DNA of 64,000 nt from Magicicada septendecula. Its lineage: Eukaryota; Arthropoda; Insecta; Hemiptera; Cicadidae. Location of the stretch: assembly GCA_034769895.1 (NCBI GenBank), contig CM068370.1:36742247-36806246 (forward strand), written 5' to 3'. Under the pieces are notes generated by a model. The model saw only the letters and a list, made by a program, of their open reading frames with translations, was not told the origin of the DNA and made no database searches. The translations under genes were made by a program, and so were the position numbers. Below, piece after piece: positions 22,418-34,322 of the stretch (positions are counted from its first letter, which is position 1; every line of letters begins with the position of its first letter).

Positions 22418-23199
22418 TTCCTTTGTAAGTAACTAGTTGAGTTTCCTGCAGGTCTCCCATGTAATATCTTCAAATACATTCAATAATCATTCAATTACAA
22501 TTCAAACAAACCTATGAAGATACAGAGTAATTTCTGTGAAACGTGCTTCAGGTGAAAATAAACCTACTTGCAGTGTACTTATTTGGAGATGTTACACGAA
22601 CTAAATATGTATAGTAATTTTCAGCACATGAACACAGTGTAACTGTGCTGAGGAATGCTCCAGTGCTACACACTGTTAACTTACGTATTAGAATACAATT
22701 TCTAGACAGCTTGTAACTAGTTTCAATGAAGTTAAATAAACAAAAAAATTAAACAACAAAAAAATCACAAAACGCGATAACCAGCAAACAACTAAATGCA
22801 TTAAAACGAAATATAAACGGTTCAATATTTCGTGAGAACATCGCATTCAATTTAATTGCTCGCTGACACGTTGTTGCAACATGCAGTTAGTATTTAATCA
22901 ACGGCAATTCTGCGTTTGTAAAACCTTCGTGAATCGTAAGAAGCGAGCGACACACAGTGCAACGACGTAATTTTGTGTCAAGGTCGGCGACCGACATCCA
23001 TCGAATTCGATTCGAGTTAAATGAATTGAGTAGTAGGCCTACTAGTCACACCTGGATTTCCCGGACGCCGTGCCGTGATTCACCGGTGAAGACATCATTA
23101 GTTCCTTACTGTTGCGATGCTTTTACGATTTAGATTGAATTGTAGTAACCTTAATATTTAATTTACTAATTTTACTATGATTTTACATCTATTTTATAA
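22418..23199. other. No recognisable feature
   Basis: Nothing identified. A TAGGCCTA octamer lies near 23034. Confidence 0.5.
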
Positions 23200-23760
23200 T
23201 AATAATAATCTTCTTCTTCTTCTTCTTCTTCTTCTTCTTCTTCTTCTTCTTCTTCTTCTTCTTCAAGGATTAGGTTATATAAACCTGTTCCGGCACCCAT
23301 CTCATCATCGGACGACCCACGTTTCTTCTACCAATGCCTTTATAGTTCAGTGCCAATTTCGGCAATCCTTTGCATCCTTTGCAGATGATCCCACCATTGT
23401 CTTCTGTAAATTGAAATAATTTCATTTACGTCGTTTACTTCGAGTTCTGTTCTGATATCTTCATTCCTTATTCCATCTTGCAATGTATAATTTAAATTAT
23501 TTCGAAGAAACCGCATTTCAGCACTCTGAATCTTGCCGCTTTCCTTTTTGTCATGACTCACGCCTCACTCGCATAAATCAACGTGGGTATTTCAATTGTA
23601 TTACAAAATTTAATCCTTGTGCTGTGTCGTGTTTTATTTCTAAAATTTCTATGAATCGTACCACGAATATTGCTAAATTTATTTATCTTCTCTCTTATAT
23701 CATGTTCAAATTCATAGCTTACTACATATCCGAGATATATGAAACGGCTCCTTATTATTA
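23200..23760 (-). pseudogene. LINE C-terminal fragment ending in (GAA)n
   Basis: The (TTC)n tract at 23208-23264 is the 3' tail seen from the other strand. Upstream on the minus strand lie a GRPMMRWVPEQVYIT-like end (23310-23270), RRQWWDHLQRMQRI (about 23400) and FLRNNLNYTLQDGIRNEDIR (about 23500-23450). It belongs to the same general group as families A and B. Further minus-strand homology may continue beyond 23600 but is too weak to place. Confidence 0.7.
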
Positions 23761-23792
23761 TTATAATATTAAGGAATATTATTATTATTATT

Positions 23793-23939
23793 CCTTAATT
23801 TAGTAGTGACCGTCCGTCAATAAATTTTTAGCGACTGTCAATAATAATAACGCAAAATGTATGTAATACGTACTGACGGATTCCCGCTAAAGCTTCCATC
23901 GTTAAAATTTATTGATCGACGGTCACTAGTAAATTAAGG
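23793..23939. mobile_element. MITE, 147 bp, ~42-bp TIRs
   Basis: CCTTAATTTAGTAGTGACCG then TCCGTCAATAAATTTTTAGCGA is matched inverted by TCGTTAAAATTTATTGATCG then ACGGTCACTAGTAAATTAAGG. The element sits inside an (ATT)n microsatellite, so its target duplication cannot be read. No coding content; superfamily unknown. Confidence 0.75.
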
Positions 23940-24787
23940 ATTATTATTATTATTATTAATATTATGAATATTATTATTATAGAGAATCCTTGTACGATTA
24001 ACATCGTCTCTGTCATTCTAGTTTGCACCTTGGCCTGTCCAAAACTCTGATTAGCGAGTTCTTCCTCCACCATGATATTCCATGATTTTTTTCCAGTCTG
24101 TCATGCATTTGTCCATTCGTTTATTTCTTAGTACATTATTCACTTGACATCCTCTGAACGTACCCACATCGACTTAAACTTCTTATTTCGTTTGTTACTT
24201 ATTTGTTTTATGTCAACACCTATCATATTTGTTCGGTGTTCTGACACATTCGATCTCTTTGGTGTTCTGATCCGGTCTTGTATGGTAGACTAAGCATAAA
24301 ACATCTTCTCCATTAATCTGTAAGCTTAAATTTTTAACCTATTTTATTTTTGTTGATTAATTTTTCATCCTTTGACTCATATTACAGAATTCCGTGCAGT
24401 GCCATCTTTACTTTACTTTTGTGGTCGTAAGCTTAAGTGTTCTTTTGTCTTACGTTCTGTTGATGGTTCCTCATACCATCTGATTTTTTACTATCTACAT
24501 TCCTCTCTCTCTCTGTTACAATTTATAGTATTATAACTCAGATAATAGAATTTGCTTAATTATTTGGTTGTTAAATGTTGATGTTAAATGCCTTTAATTT
24601 TGCCTGTCATGTCCATCAGTTGCATTTGATATCTGTCACTCTTTATCACAACTTATCTCGATCTCAAGTAGTTAATGTCATTTACCTACATATTTCCACC
24701 AACGTTGATAATGATGATTTGACTTCAACTTGACCTGCCGTTTGTAATGATTCCACCATCAAGCGTGTGTATGTGTGTTTTTATTAT
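23940..24787. other. AT-rich region, possible LINE debris
   Basis: Minus-strand frames between 24480 and 24010 give suggestive but not convincing LINE-like phrases (for example EINEWTNA and KSWNIMVEEE). I treat the stretch as unassigned. Confidence 0.35.
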
Positions 24788-24795
24788 CTCACGAC

Positions 24796-25462
24796 CAGTG
24801 GCGGCTCGTCCATAGTGGTTCAGTGACCCCCCCCCCAAATAATTTGAATATGTTTAAGGATTTGTTGAGATAATGATTTCATATTTAAAGAACAAGATTT
24901 GCGAAATTAGCCTTGTTGACTGAACAGTAACGCGTAATAGGCGAATTGCTCGCTACTATTTCTTGAGGTGCAAAGCAGCTCTCAGCACCTTAGACTGTGT
25001 AGACAGATTTTGAGGGGGATATCAGTATACGCAAAATTACATTCAACAGTCGCTAATCCTGAGTGTTAACGACAGAGACGAATAGTTCCGACGAGGGCCG
25101 AACTGCACTGACCGGGAACTTTAACAGTTTCATAATACTGCCATTCGCCACATGATCTGTCCGCTTACCATCAGTTTTGTGTCACATTTCTCTATTTCAT
25201 TTAGAATGCAATGAAAATGTGTACAGTAAAGTCTTAAAATCAAATAATATAGTGAAGTAATTGCATTCCATTCCGAAAATAAAGTGTGTTTAATGTAGTA
25301 ATTAAATAATATTGTATTAACGTTAAATTGACCGAAGCGTATATAACATCCAAAGTGTTTGCTGGTATTTTTGTGTGTTAAGTGTTCAGGTATTTCTTAT
25401 TTTTGTGTTCAGTTTATTGATTTGGAAAAAAGAATAGTGTTCAATCTATTTCAAAAACAAAA

Positions 25463-25523
<61 letters not shown>

Positions 25524-25786
25524 GTCTGTTAAAGACAAATCCAAAATTAAGGAACTCGGTAGGCCGCTTCCTGTTTCAAATATTAAACAGAAATATTTAG
25601 CTATCCTTTTATTTTAACTATGTATTTTCAAAATAATTTACAAACAGCATAAACACAACTTAATATTAGGCCAACTAAAAGTTGTCTTCACGTTGAGACC
25701 CACCCCGTGTGTTATTTGGAATAGGATAATTGCTTTTATCTTATAGACATTGAACCCCCAACTGTCAGAACCACGAGCCGCCACTG
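24796..25786. mobile_element. Non-autonomous hAT-like transposon, 991 bp
   Basis: The tips are inverted: CAGTGGCGGCTCGT at 24796 and ACGAGCCGCCACTG ending at 25786. An imperfect 8-bp target duplication flanks it (CTCACGAC at 24788-24795, CGCACGAC at 25787-25794). A poly-C tract lies near the left end and CCCCC near the right. A (TC)n tract sits at about 25466-25528. There is no transposase. Confidence 0.8.
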
Positions 25787-26102
25787 CGCACGACGCTACA
25801 ACGGTACTACCTTTCAGCAGCAGACACGTGTTCGCCTTTAGATTCCGCGACTCGCCCAACCGTAGCGCACGCAGAGAAATTCCCAGTGAAATTACGTTTG
25901 CAGCTCGTTAACCATGGTAACGTTTCAGCAGCCGTGTTGCAATGTAATCACTAGAATCTAAGAATTATTATACGTTTGCTTCGACGTTATCATATGCAAT
26001 TACAACTTTTGGTGTGTGTACGTGTGACCGCTCCACTTATGAAGCTCCACTTATGGTGTGTGGAACTTTTGAAGCTCCACATATGACCTATGACTTATAA
26101 AT

Positions 26103-26240
<138 letters not shown>

Positions 26241-26394
26241 CACTTACGGCATAGACCTGCGAGACTATGTGCTGCATTATAAAATGTATTTTGGAAGTTG
26301 AAGCACTGTAAGATAACTAAGAGGTCGTCTTGCACCCTCTCTCCACAACCAGACACCAATGAAGACACTGAAACTTTAAAGAAAAATTATAAAT

Positions 26395-26760
26395 CATCAT
26401 GCTCATCATCATCATCTTCGCAACATTATATAGGCAAGGTGCTGCCTGTTCCGCCTCCAATGATCCTCCAGCCGTCTCTTCCTGGGTCTCTACCCACACA
26501 CCTGTGTCCTATCGGTTTGTATTTCCAGTCTTTAATCTGACATTCTTTCTAAGTGTTTATTCCACCGTTGTTTGTCATCTTTTAAATGTTCGTTTTAGTT
26601 AAAAACTTGTAACTCTTCTCTTACGGCCTCGTTCTTTATACGGTCAAGTTTAGAACACCTTTTAACTCATCTTAAGAACGCCATTTCCGAGACCTGTATT
26701 TTACTGTATTGTCTCGTTCATAATTGTCACCCGCATGACAATACAGGGACCGCCATTTAC
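26395..26760 (-). pseudogene. LINE C-terminal fragment, family B
   Basis: The minus strand reads YKPIGHRCVGRDPGRDGWRI then GGGTGSTLPI and a CCEDDDDE tail encoded by (GAT)n at 26400-26425. This matches the 44.05-44.76 kb LINE (KPIGHRCVWIDRGRDGWRI, GGTGST). Upstream homology fades toward 26760 with frameshifts. Confidence 0.7.
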
Positions 26761-26898
26761 GTCGAGATACCAAATTAAAGTTTTACAAAGTTGGGTATTT
26801 TATTTTCATAAACACATACTACAACGTTTCTCTTTATGTCGCATCTTTCTTTCCTAATTGTTTAACATTTAGTCTTCATATTATAGTTCTTAAATACT

Positions 26899-26942
26899 TA
26901 TGACCTATGACTTATAAATGGAGCTTCCCCCCTCTCTCTCTC

Positions 26943-27030
<88 letters not shown>
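26899..27030 (+). repeat. (CT)n microsatellite 2 with shared leader
   Basis: ATGACCTATGACTTATAAAT then GGAGCTT at 26902-26928 precedes about 100 bp of CT repeats. The leader is the same as that of microsatellite 1. Confidence 0.95.
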
Positions 27031-27032
<2 letters not shown>

Positions 27033-27802
27033 GACTCATAGATGTATTTCTCTCATGTTTAACGTAGCTGATATTCAACTCCTTTTACACTATCTTACGA
27101 CAGCGTAAAGTTCACTCTGCGACAGCACAGATTCAGTGCTACTGGTCGTAATAGTATACTAGACATTGGAAACTGTCGTAGCGCATTACCATTCCAGACG
27201 TGAGTCTTCATCTCCTCGCACGTCTTTGAGAGATGTCTGTGTCTGTAGCTTACAGGACGACGTTCTGTATCGCAATCGACCGGGTCTCAAATGACCGGGT
27301 TCAGATTTCTACACCGGTCGTAACCGACCGGATTTTATACGATCGGATCAGTGCACTGACCACCTTTGTGTCCTGTTTATACGATTAAACACGCGAGTTA
27401 CCTAACGCCACGGTCGAGTTATCGTAAACAAAACTGTTTTTAATCGTGTTTTACTAAACCGTGTTCAAACGAAAGGTTTCTGCTAGTGAGTCATGAGGTT
27501 AATGTATTCGGTCACTATTGTCATACAAAGTCACTGACGCATCGAACAAAAGCGAATCTGGGTTGGAGTTACATTACGTGTAAAATTAGACCGTTATGTA
27601 ATCTAACCGCTCAGCGGAGACGGACGGTCGGAGTGTCGTCCTCGGCCGACGCATTGCACAAACGGAACTATTCAGCTCACGATTTCACTCTCTGTGACGT
27701 CATTCGCACGTTTTGTTTGGGTGTACAGTTCCTTCAACCAATCACGACGTTCTTCAGAATCCTCGGTCGTCGCACCATTGTTTGTTTTTTACATTTTCAT
27801 TG
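27031..27802. other. No recognisable feature
   Basis: The phrase GACCGG recurs several times around 27275-27345. Otherwise nothing is identified. Confidence 0.5.
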
Positions 27803-27810
27803 CGGATACT

Positions 27811-28642
27811 CCGGGGCGGATTTACCATTTTGCCGCCCGTAGGCAGTATAAATTTGCCACCCTCCCACAAATCTCTGTTGCAGGAGGGGTGCATTTGCGG
27901 GTTTAATTCAATCCTTCATATTTTCAATTACCTTTAAATTTGTTCTTTATATATTTTCTTTATAATTTTTCTTAATACATTTCTATAGAACAATTTACAT
28001 GACGTACTAGGAAGAGCACAATAAGACATTAAATTACTGTAGCCGTGTTTTTTCCAAAACATTTTAACTGTAGTCTGAATCAACGAACTAAAGAATAATA
28101 ACTGAAGGGAAATATATCAATAAGTTAACAACCACAAGAGGGGGCGGCGGTGGGGTTAAGAAAAAGTGATCAGACGACTCACACTTTACGCAGAAGTACA
28201 CAGCACGTCAAAAATTTACGAGGTGCCGTCAGAGTTGGGTACGAAATTATGTTACGCTCACAGTCTATGACTTTTATAGTCATGAAATTATGCCTCTTTT
28301 ATAGTGGCATCTATCGACATTCACTCACGTCAAATTACAGAGTCGGTAAAGGATGTTCGTAATTTGAATGTAAACGAAGTAATAGTTAAATAATTAATTG
28401 ATACAATGGAATTATTACATAGATAACGCATGTAAACACGGGGTGTTATCGTTATGTAATAAGCCTAATTATTAAACAATATATATTTTTAAAAGTTTCT
28501 TATCATATTGGGACGAAATGGAGAGGCATTTGAGACATCTCTTAGGTATAAAACCAACATAACGGCCGTCAAATTTCACCTTTCCAAAATTTGCCGCCCC
28601 TCAAATTTTCCCGCTCGTAGGCAATTACCTACTTTGCCTCTG
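27811..28642. mobile_element. Non-autonomous hAT-like transposon, ~832 bp
   Basis: The left end reads CCGGGGCGGATTTACCATTT then TGCCGCCCGTAGGCA. The right end contains TTTGCCGCCCCTCAAATTTT then CCCGCTCGTAGGCAATTACC and finishes at GCCTCTG. Flanking octamers CGGATACT (27803-27810) and CGGGTACT (28643-28650) fit an 8-bp hAT duplication with one change. No coding content. Confidence 0.65.
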
Positions 28643-28650
28643 CGGGTACT

Positions 28651-28958
28651 ACGAACAATTGCAACTAACGGTATAACGCCAACTAATGATAGTAAAACGC
28701 TGTCAAGCTAATAAGGAAGTCAAAAGTAGGAATGAAGAAATATTAGATGAAGCTGCAATAAAAACAATTTTGAGAATTAATAATAATGAAAACATGATAG
28801 GCATGATAAGAAAAGAGAAAATACGAGCTGAAAAGTACATTTTTGAAGAGTATGCTGTTTCATCTTTCCTGTCAACACTCATGGCTCATCACTCATATGT
28901 AAGGGAACCAGACTATGCACAGTATTAAATACTGTCATCTTAGATATCTTTGATATTT
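28651..28958. other. Short unrecognised open frame, no clear feature
   Basis: An 80-codon frame at 28686-28928 (EEILDEAAIKTILRINNNEN...) matches no family I know and has no context of a gene. Probably chance or TE debris. Confidence 0.3.
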
Positions 28959-28959
28959 C

Positions 28960-29600
28960 TCTTGCCTCTAAATCTATTCTTGGTGACGTCCAGTAATTTC
29001 GTTTTTTTTCTTGCATCGGCCATCTGAGGACCACATGCCAATTTCAATTCTTTATTCCTTGTTCTTTTTTTTTCTCCAATAATATTTCATATTTTCACTA
29101 CCGGTATGTCTCATCTTCATGTCATCAGTCCACTTTGAACCTACGTTTTCCTCTCTCCTACCCTGGACTCCATCCATTTTTAACACTTTTGCCCAAAAAA
29201 CTTCTCTCTCAATTAAGTTACTTCTTCTGCGTTTATACATATTATTTTTTTCTAAGTCCTTTTTGACTTCTTTAATCCAACTTGATGTTGACTTATTTCC
29301 CCACAGATATTTGAAGATCTGTCGTCCATTCTATATAAATGTCCAAAAAATACTAGTCTTTTTCTCACTATTTCTGTTATTATATTTTATATACTTTGAT
29401 ATATTTCATTTTCATATATTACTTCTTAATGTTCAACCTGGTGAAGATTTTGTGGGCCTAATATTTTCCTAATAATTCGTCTTTCCAATATTTCTAGTTT
29501 GTCTAAATTATAATTCAATGCTAGACATTCACTTGCATTTAGGCTTTCTGGCCTCACTACTTGTAATGGCTTATTCTCGCATTTTTAGATATGCACTTTT
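28960..29600 (-). pseudogene. LINE C-terminal fragment, family D copy 1
   Basis: On the minus strand from 29520 down: a LEILERRIIRKILG-like piece, then RLVFFGHLYRMDDRQIFKYL (about 29360-29300), a WIKEVKKDLEKN-like piece and KVLKMDGVQGRREENVGSKW (about 29190-29130). It is homologous along its whole length to 43325-43960. Frameshifts and stops are present in both, so both are relics of one non-LTR family. Confidence 0.75.
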
Positions 29601-30544
29601 TATTGTAAATATTGTTAATTTTCGTAGTTTTATTAATTAATTTATTTATGCCCATATATTTGACTAATTTACGTCTACTGTACGCCTAGTTATTGAAACT
29701 AATTGACTTATTAAATTCTCTCTCAGTTGATATGTTGACAGAAAAAAACATTGGACGCTTGCCCACTTGCCCAGAGCATTAGCGTAGCTAAGGCCATACA
29801 AGCTCCCCTCGGAAAAAGATTCGAAAAATCACGGTGTAGGCCTATAGACCTTCAACGACTCCACATCCAACAGTCGGTCAGCATAGCACCGAAAATCTTG
29901 TATAGATCTACTAACCTCTAACGCAGTGTTACATTTTGAGGCTTTGAACACACAGCCTACTTTGACTGAATAAGGAAAACTGAGCGTAATTAAGTGTTAC
30001 TAATCATTAGTTGAGGAATAAGTACAGATGAAATAGTATTCTTACTTATTCATGAAACATGTGAATGTAGCATGAAACAGTTCGCGCAGATCGTAGTGGT
30101 GGCAGGGAAGGCAGTACAGGATGTGGGGTGTGAGGTGACAGCCCACAACCATGTGACAAACAAAACATGCAGCTGTTCTTAACACAAAATAATTGGTCCT
30201 AAAACAACGCGTCAAAGCTACTAATGCTCAATGAGGTCTTTTGACACTGCGGAACCAGACACCCATTTCGTGTCTAATTATTTTAGCTGTACAAACGTAG
30301 TTGCCAAAGTTCAAGGAATTAACCACCTACTTCTGTCAAGAATTGACTGCTGCTTTCTTATCAGCTGACTGCAAACAAACACTGTAACGGATATGTCAAC
30401 TGTAGGAATATGTCAAGGGAAAAACGTTTTAATGTGTCAAGGTTGACGAAACGAAAATTTAATATATTAACAATTTTTTAAACATTTTTTGCCTATTTTT
30501 TACTGCGTTACAGTATCTGTGTCTCATTTCGAAACAAATTATTA
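29601..30544. other. No recognisable feature
   Basis: Nothing identified; one TAGGCCTA octamer at about 29839. Confidence 0.5.
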
Positions 30545-30795
30545 ATTATAATGTTGATTGTAGACGCGCATGGAGGACGACAGAATGCCCAAATCAATTC
30601 TTACAGTGACAATAGATGGGCAAAGAAGGAAAGGAAGACCTAGAAGAAGGTGGCTACAGGACGTAGAAGATGACCTCAGGAGGACAGGTATCGGGGATTG
30701 GAGGCGGAGGCTGGATGCCCGAGACGTTTGGAGGCGACTAGTCGGAGAGGCCAAATGTCATCGTAGGCTGCAGCGGCAGAGAGTCAGTTGATTAT
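30545..30795 (+). pseudogene. LINE C-terminal fragment, family E
   Basis: The frame encodes KGRPRRRWLQDVEDDLRRTG, WRRRLDARDVWRRLVGEAK and RRLQRQRVS then stop, the usual last domain of many insect non-LTR polyproteins. Only the terminal 70 codons survive and nothing upstream is recognisable. Confidence 0.75.
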
Positions 30796-30831
30796 ATACG
30801 CGCATTTTGTTAATAAATTTTTGAAATATAC

Positions 30832-31470
30832 GTGTTTAAGTACACAGGAATAAATGAACAAAAGACCGAAGTCCTAGTCTGTAATCGGAAGGAAGAAGAT
30901 CCAGTCAGAATAACTATTGGAAATAATGTTCTCCAGGCAGTTAAAGAATATAACTATCTAGGAAGTAAACTCACAAGTGATGGACGTAGCAGTAAGGAAA
31001 TTATAAACAGAATTAACCAGGCTAAAATTGCTTTCAACAAACAAAACAACCTCTTCACTTCAAACACTATCAGCCTAAAAATAAGGAAGAACCTAGTAAA
31101 GAGATTCGTGTGGAGTGTTGCCCTATACGGGAGTTAATCTTGGACAATTGGAGAAAGTGACAAGAAAAGAGTCCAAGCATTTGAGACCTGATGCTACAGA
31201 AGAATATTCAAGATAGCCTTGAGGGAGATGATTCGAAATTTAAAAGGCAGAAGAGCTACGTTTATAGGGCATATACTATGACACAATGGGTTGGTTAAGA
31301 GAATAATAGAAGGAACAATTGAAGGGAAGAATCACAGAGGTCGACCCTGTTTAGACTACATGAAACAACTAGTGGTCGATATAAACTGCACATCATATTG
31401 TGAGTTGAAAAGAAAAGGAGAGAAGCATGAAGAATGGCGAGCTGCTGCCAACCACCCTATGGGCTGCTAA
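30832..31470 (+). pseudogene. LINE C-terminal fragment, family F
   Basis: Readable in order: NEQKTEVLVCNRKEEDPVRI, AVKEYNYLGSKLTSDGRSSK, INRINQAKIAFNKQNNLFT and RFVWSVALYGS. After two breaks the rest follows (SWTIGESDKKRVQAFET, then RRATFIGHILWHNGLVKRI, GKNHRGRPCLDYMKQLV, EEWRAAANHPMGC and stop). This is nearly the whole post-RT half of an RTE-like LINE protein with few changes, one of the better-preserved relics here. Confidence 0.8.
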
Positions 31471-32607
31471 CCTAGAAGAGAGAAGTACACAGGGTAAGCA
31501 AAAATTATTAAAAAAAGTTGATGAAAAGTAACGAACTTCGAAACTCAATATCTTGTGTGTGGGCCTCCCATCACTGCGGGCCCATCTCTTTATGGCCCTG
31601 TTTTGTGACGTAAGGAACAGCATCGGTCCCCAAGATTCAAAGCTTCCTTGTAAACGTATGTGTTTGAAGAACCCAAAACTTTTTCCACAGAGTCGCTGAC
31701 CGTCTGACCGTCTAACCGTCAGCCAGCCAAGACACACAGGTAAACGACACCGAATTATTCGCCGTTTCGATGTAACGAACTTTCCTGATTGGCCCAACCC
31801 ACGCATATGAGTTTTATTTGTTATTATTATTATTATTTTTGTATTCAACCACACAACAATCGAACACGACCCAGTTTCGTAAGCGGTGTTTACGTTTGAC
31901 TAAAAAAAAAAAAAAAAACTACGCCTCTAGATGCAGGGCAAGCACCTGTGCTGCGTAATTCACACACAGTGGTGCATTGATCGATCGGGCGAGACACACA
32001 CACACACACATGCTGGTCGAGGAATTTGTATCTCAGTCAGTGCCAAGAGATGAAAGACGTCAAAGAGTTACGTCAATAATTAAACTTTCCAATACGCGGG
32101 TGAAACGTGTTCGGAGTTGGAAGCGCCAAAGTGGTGGGATTAACACAATGATTGTGGCGAAGGGAGGGGAGGTCGATCGCTGCTATAGTAGTGTGAGGAA
32201 TGCTACAGGTAAGCGGTCAGAGTAGACCAGACCTTGAACCGGACAGCACGCACGCTCCAAGACTGTGGGACTACTGTTCGCTTTTGATTTGTTTGTGTCT
32301 TAACGATGGTGGAAGGCTCCGCACTAAAGGTACGCCGACTACAACGTTTAATTAGTGACGATGCGTTTAGAATTAAAATTGTATTGTAAATTTTATTGTT
32401 CGCGGCAAAATATGTGTGTATAAGTTTATCTGCCGAAGGAAAGTGTTTCAGTTGATGCGTCCCGACTAGAAATACTACACAATTTCAAGCTTGACCCGAA
32501 CGTAGTCATTATCTGAAAAGACTAAATAGGTCGTGTTTATTATGTAATCTAACTCTGAACCAGTAAAGTAGAAGTCAGACAGTCTATTTCTTGATGTATA
32601 TAGTATA
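31471..32607. other. No recognisable feature
   Basis: A 153-codon minus-strand frame at 31393-31854 overlaps the LINE end and matches nothing I know. A poly-A tract (about 31901-31918) and a short (CA)n tract (31994-32009) are present. Confidence 0.45.
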
Positions 32608-32654
32608 TATTTAATATTTATAATGACTTTATCTCAAGATGTTTTTTCCTTATT

Positions 32655-32710
32655 TGGAACATGTTTCGGGACACTTAGTGTTCCCATGTTCCCATCCTCA
32701 GCCTTACTAA
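32655..32710 (-). ncRNA. Hammerhead-like motif, left arm (ACAUGU family)
   Basis: The minus strand reads CUGAGGA (plus 32695-32701), a GGGA...UCCC type stem II with a small duplication, then GAAACAUGUUCC. The palindrome ACAUGU would be stem III. Confidence 0.5.
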
Positions 32711-32944
32711 TTTTGAATCTTGTGGTGTACTTGTGCGTGATTGGTTGTTGTTATGGTTTCCTGTTGGTTTTTGGCATTTTAAATTGGTATTATTGTGTGC
32801 GATTGCGGTGTATATATTAGTATTTTGTGTTTAAATGCCAGTTTATATATGCCAGTTTAAATGTATACCAGTTTAAAATGCCAAAAACCAACAGGAAACC
32901 ATAACAACAACCAACCAACACACAAGTTCTCCACAAGATTCAAA

Positions 32945-32996
32945 ATTAAGAAGGCTGAGGATGGGAACACTAAGTGTCTCGAAACATATTCCAAAT
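32945..32996 (+). ncRNA. Hammerhead-like motif, right arm
   Basis: CTGAGGA at 32955-32961, stem II GGGAACAC/GTGTCTC with one bulge, GAAA at 32981-32984. Stem I is short (GG/CC plus a possible UUA/UAA). Confidence 0.5.
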
Positions 32997-33041
32997 AAGG
33001 AAAAAACATTTAGAGGTAAATTTATTATAAATATTAAATAT

Positions 33042-33870
33042 CACACACGCGCGCGTGGAGAGTACGGACAGAGAGAGAGAAACAGATAGACAGACATACA
33101 GACAGACAACCTGATTTGTCTTCTCCGACTGCAAACAGCAGTGGTATTAAGTAAAGCTGACATTACGTTTTCGTAAATGCTATGCAAAATAGAAACAAAG
33201 TAATTTTTCAGAAGTGGTTTATGAACTTCATAACATGATTCAAATTAATTTAAATTAATGACTTACGTAAAGAAAAGTGGGACAAATCCTTTCGCAGGAC
33301 AAGTCAGTCCTTTGATAAACAGGCTTTAGTTTGCATTTCGTTCGTTTCAAACTGTTTAACCTTTCACACATACAATTTTTGAAAGTTCTAGGGACTCTTA
33401 GTATACTTCTTTGTTAAAGGGGAGAGGGGACTAGCTTAAATGTTACTAATAGATGATATAGACGCTAGCTTGTGTGACAGACTAAACTTTGTACTGTAGA
33501 ACGTAACGGTGAATCAATTTAGTTAAGACATTTATTCGTACCTTAAAAAGGTATTTAAACTGTTTTACTCGTTATTCTAAATACGACAAACCAGTGACTA
33601 AGTTTACTGAGAAAAAACACTGATTCGTTTATACGCTAATAATTGTTTGTTTCGATGGCCTAATGCACAAAACAAATACATGTATAAGAACAGGAAAGGT
33701 TAAGTACAGTCATAATGGCTAATTACGCGAATTTCATTGCCAAATAAGATCAAATTTCCGACATATTTTTCAAAAAGTTAGTAATTTACAGGAAAACCTG
33801 TAAACAAGTAGATATTGTCGAACATAAGCGTCCAGAAATCCAGATAGGCGTAGGGATTGTTGGTTTGGCT
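33042..33870. other. No recognisable feature
   Basis: A short (AC)n(GC)n run follows the foldback. Otherwise nothing is identified. Confidence 0.5.
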
Positions 33871-33879
33871 AGTTATTAT

Positions 33880-34314
33880 GAGGGGCGTATTTACGGGGGG
33901 GGGGGGGAATCCCCAAGGGTCGAAAAAGTTGACGAGTTTTGTTAATCTCTTAATTTTTATACTATTTTTATATTTTTTCTCAGCTGTGTACGCTAATATG
34001 CGTTCAGTAACTCCTTTTCTGAATGTACAAACCGGTTTATTACACAACATTTGTGTAGGCCTATACGTTTGAAATGTGAAATACAGGAAAATCAATTCAG
34101 TCAATAAGTATCTTCTAAACAATGTTTCAGTGGCGTGTATTTTATTTTGTTTTTACCGTTTACTTTAATGAGATTGATTTCAAGATGTTCTCACACGTTT
34201 TTCAACCAATTTGAAGGTGGTAGTACTGATTAGTCTTAACTTGTTTTTTCTGTTGTATGAAGCCGACTCCACCGGACCTCTCCTGCAAAGCCAAATCTTC
34301 TTGATACGCCACTG
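33880..34314 (-). mobile_element. Non-autonomous hAT-like element, GGCGTAT family, inverted
   Basis: Reverse orientation of the 3286 and 57497 copies: GAGGGGCGTATTTACGGGGG at the left, TCGAAAAAGTTGACGAG, and TGATACGCCACTG at the right. The flanking octamers GTTATTAT (33872-33879) and ATTGTTAT (34315-34322) agree at six of eight positions, as an old hAT duplication might. Confidence 0.6.
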
Positions 34315-34322
34315 ATTGTTAT

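Larger units (their letters stand above)
32609..33041 (+). mobile_element. Foldback element with head-to-head hammerhead motifs
   Basis: The left arm (TTTAATATTTATAATGACTT ... TTCCTTATTTGGAACATGTTTCG) and the right arm (CGAAACATATTCCAAATAAGG ... ATAAATATTAAATA) are inverted repeats. A second internal pair is TTGTTGTTATGGTTTCCTGT with its complement at 32890-32915. HHR cores lie on both arms. The copy at 43.07-43.30 kb shares both the arms and the leading TCTATTTCTTGATG, so this is a family. Target duplication not resolved. Confidence 0.75.

Noticed and set aside
31393-31854. 153-codon minus-strand open frame as a host gene
   Set aside because: It overlaps the end of a LINE on the other strand, has no recognisable domain and no exon-like context.
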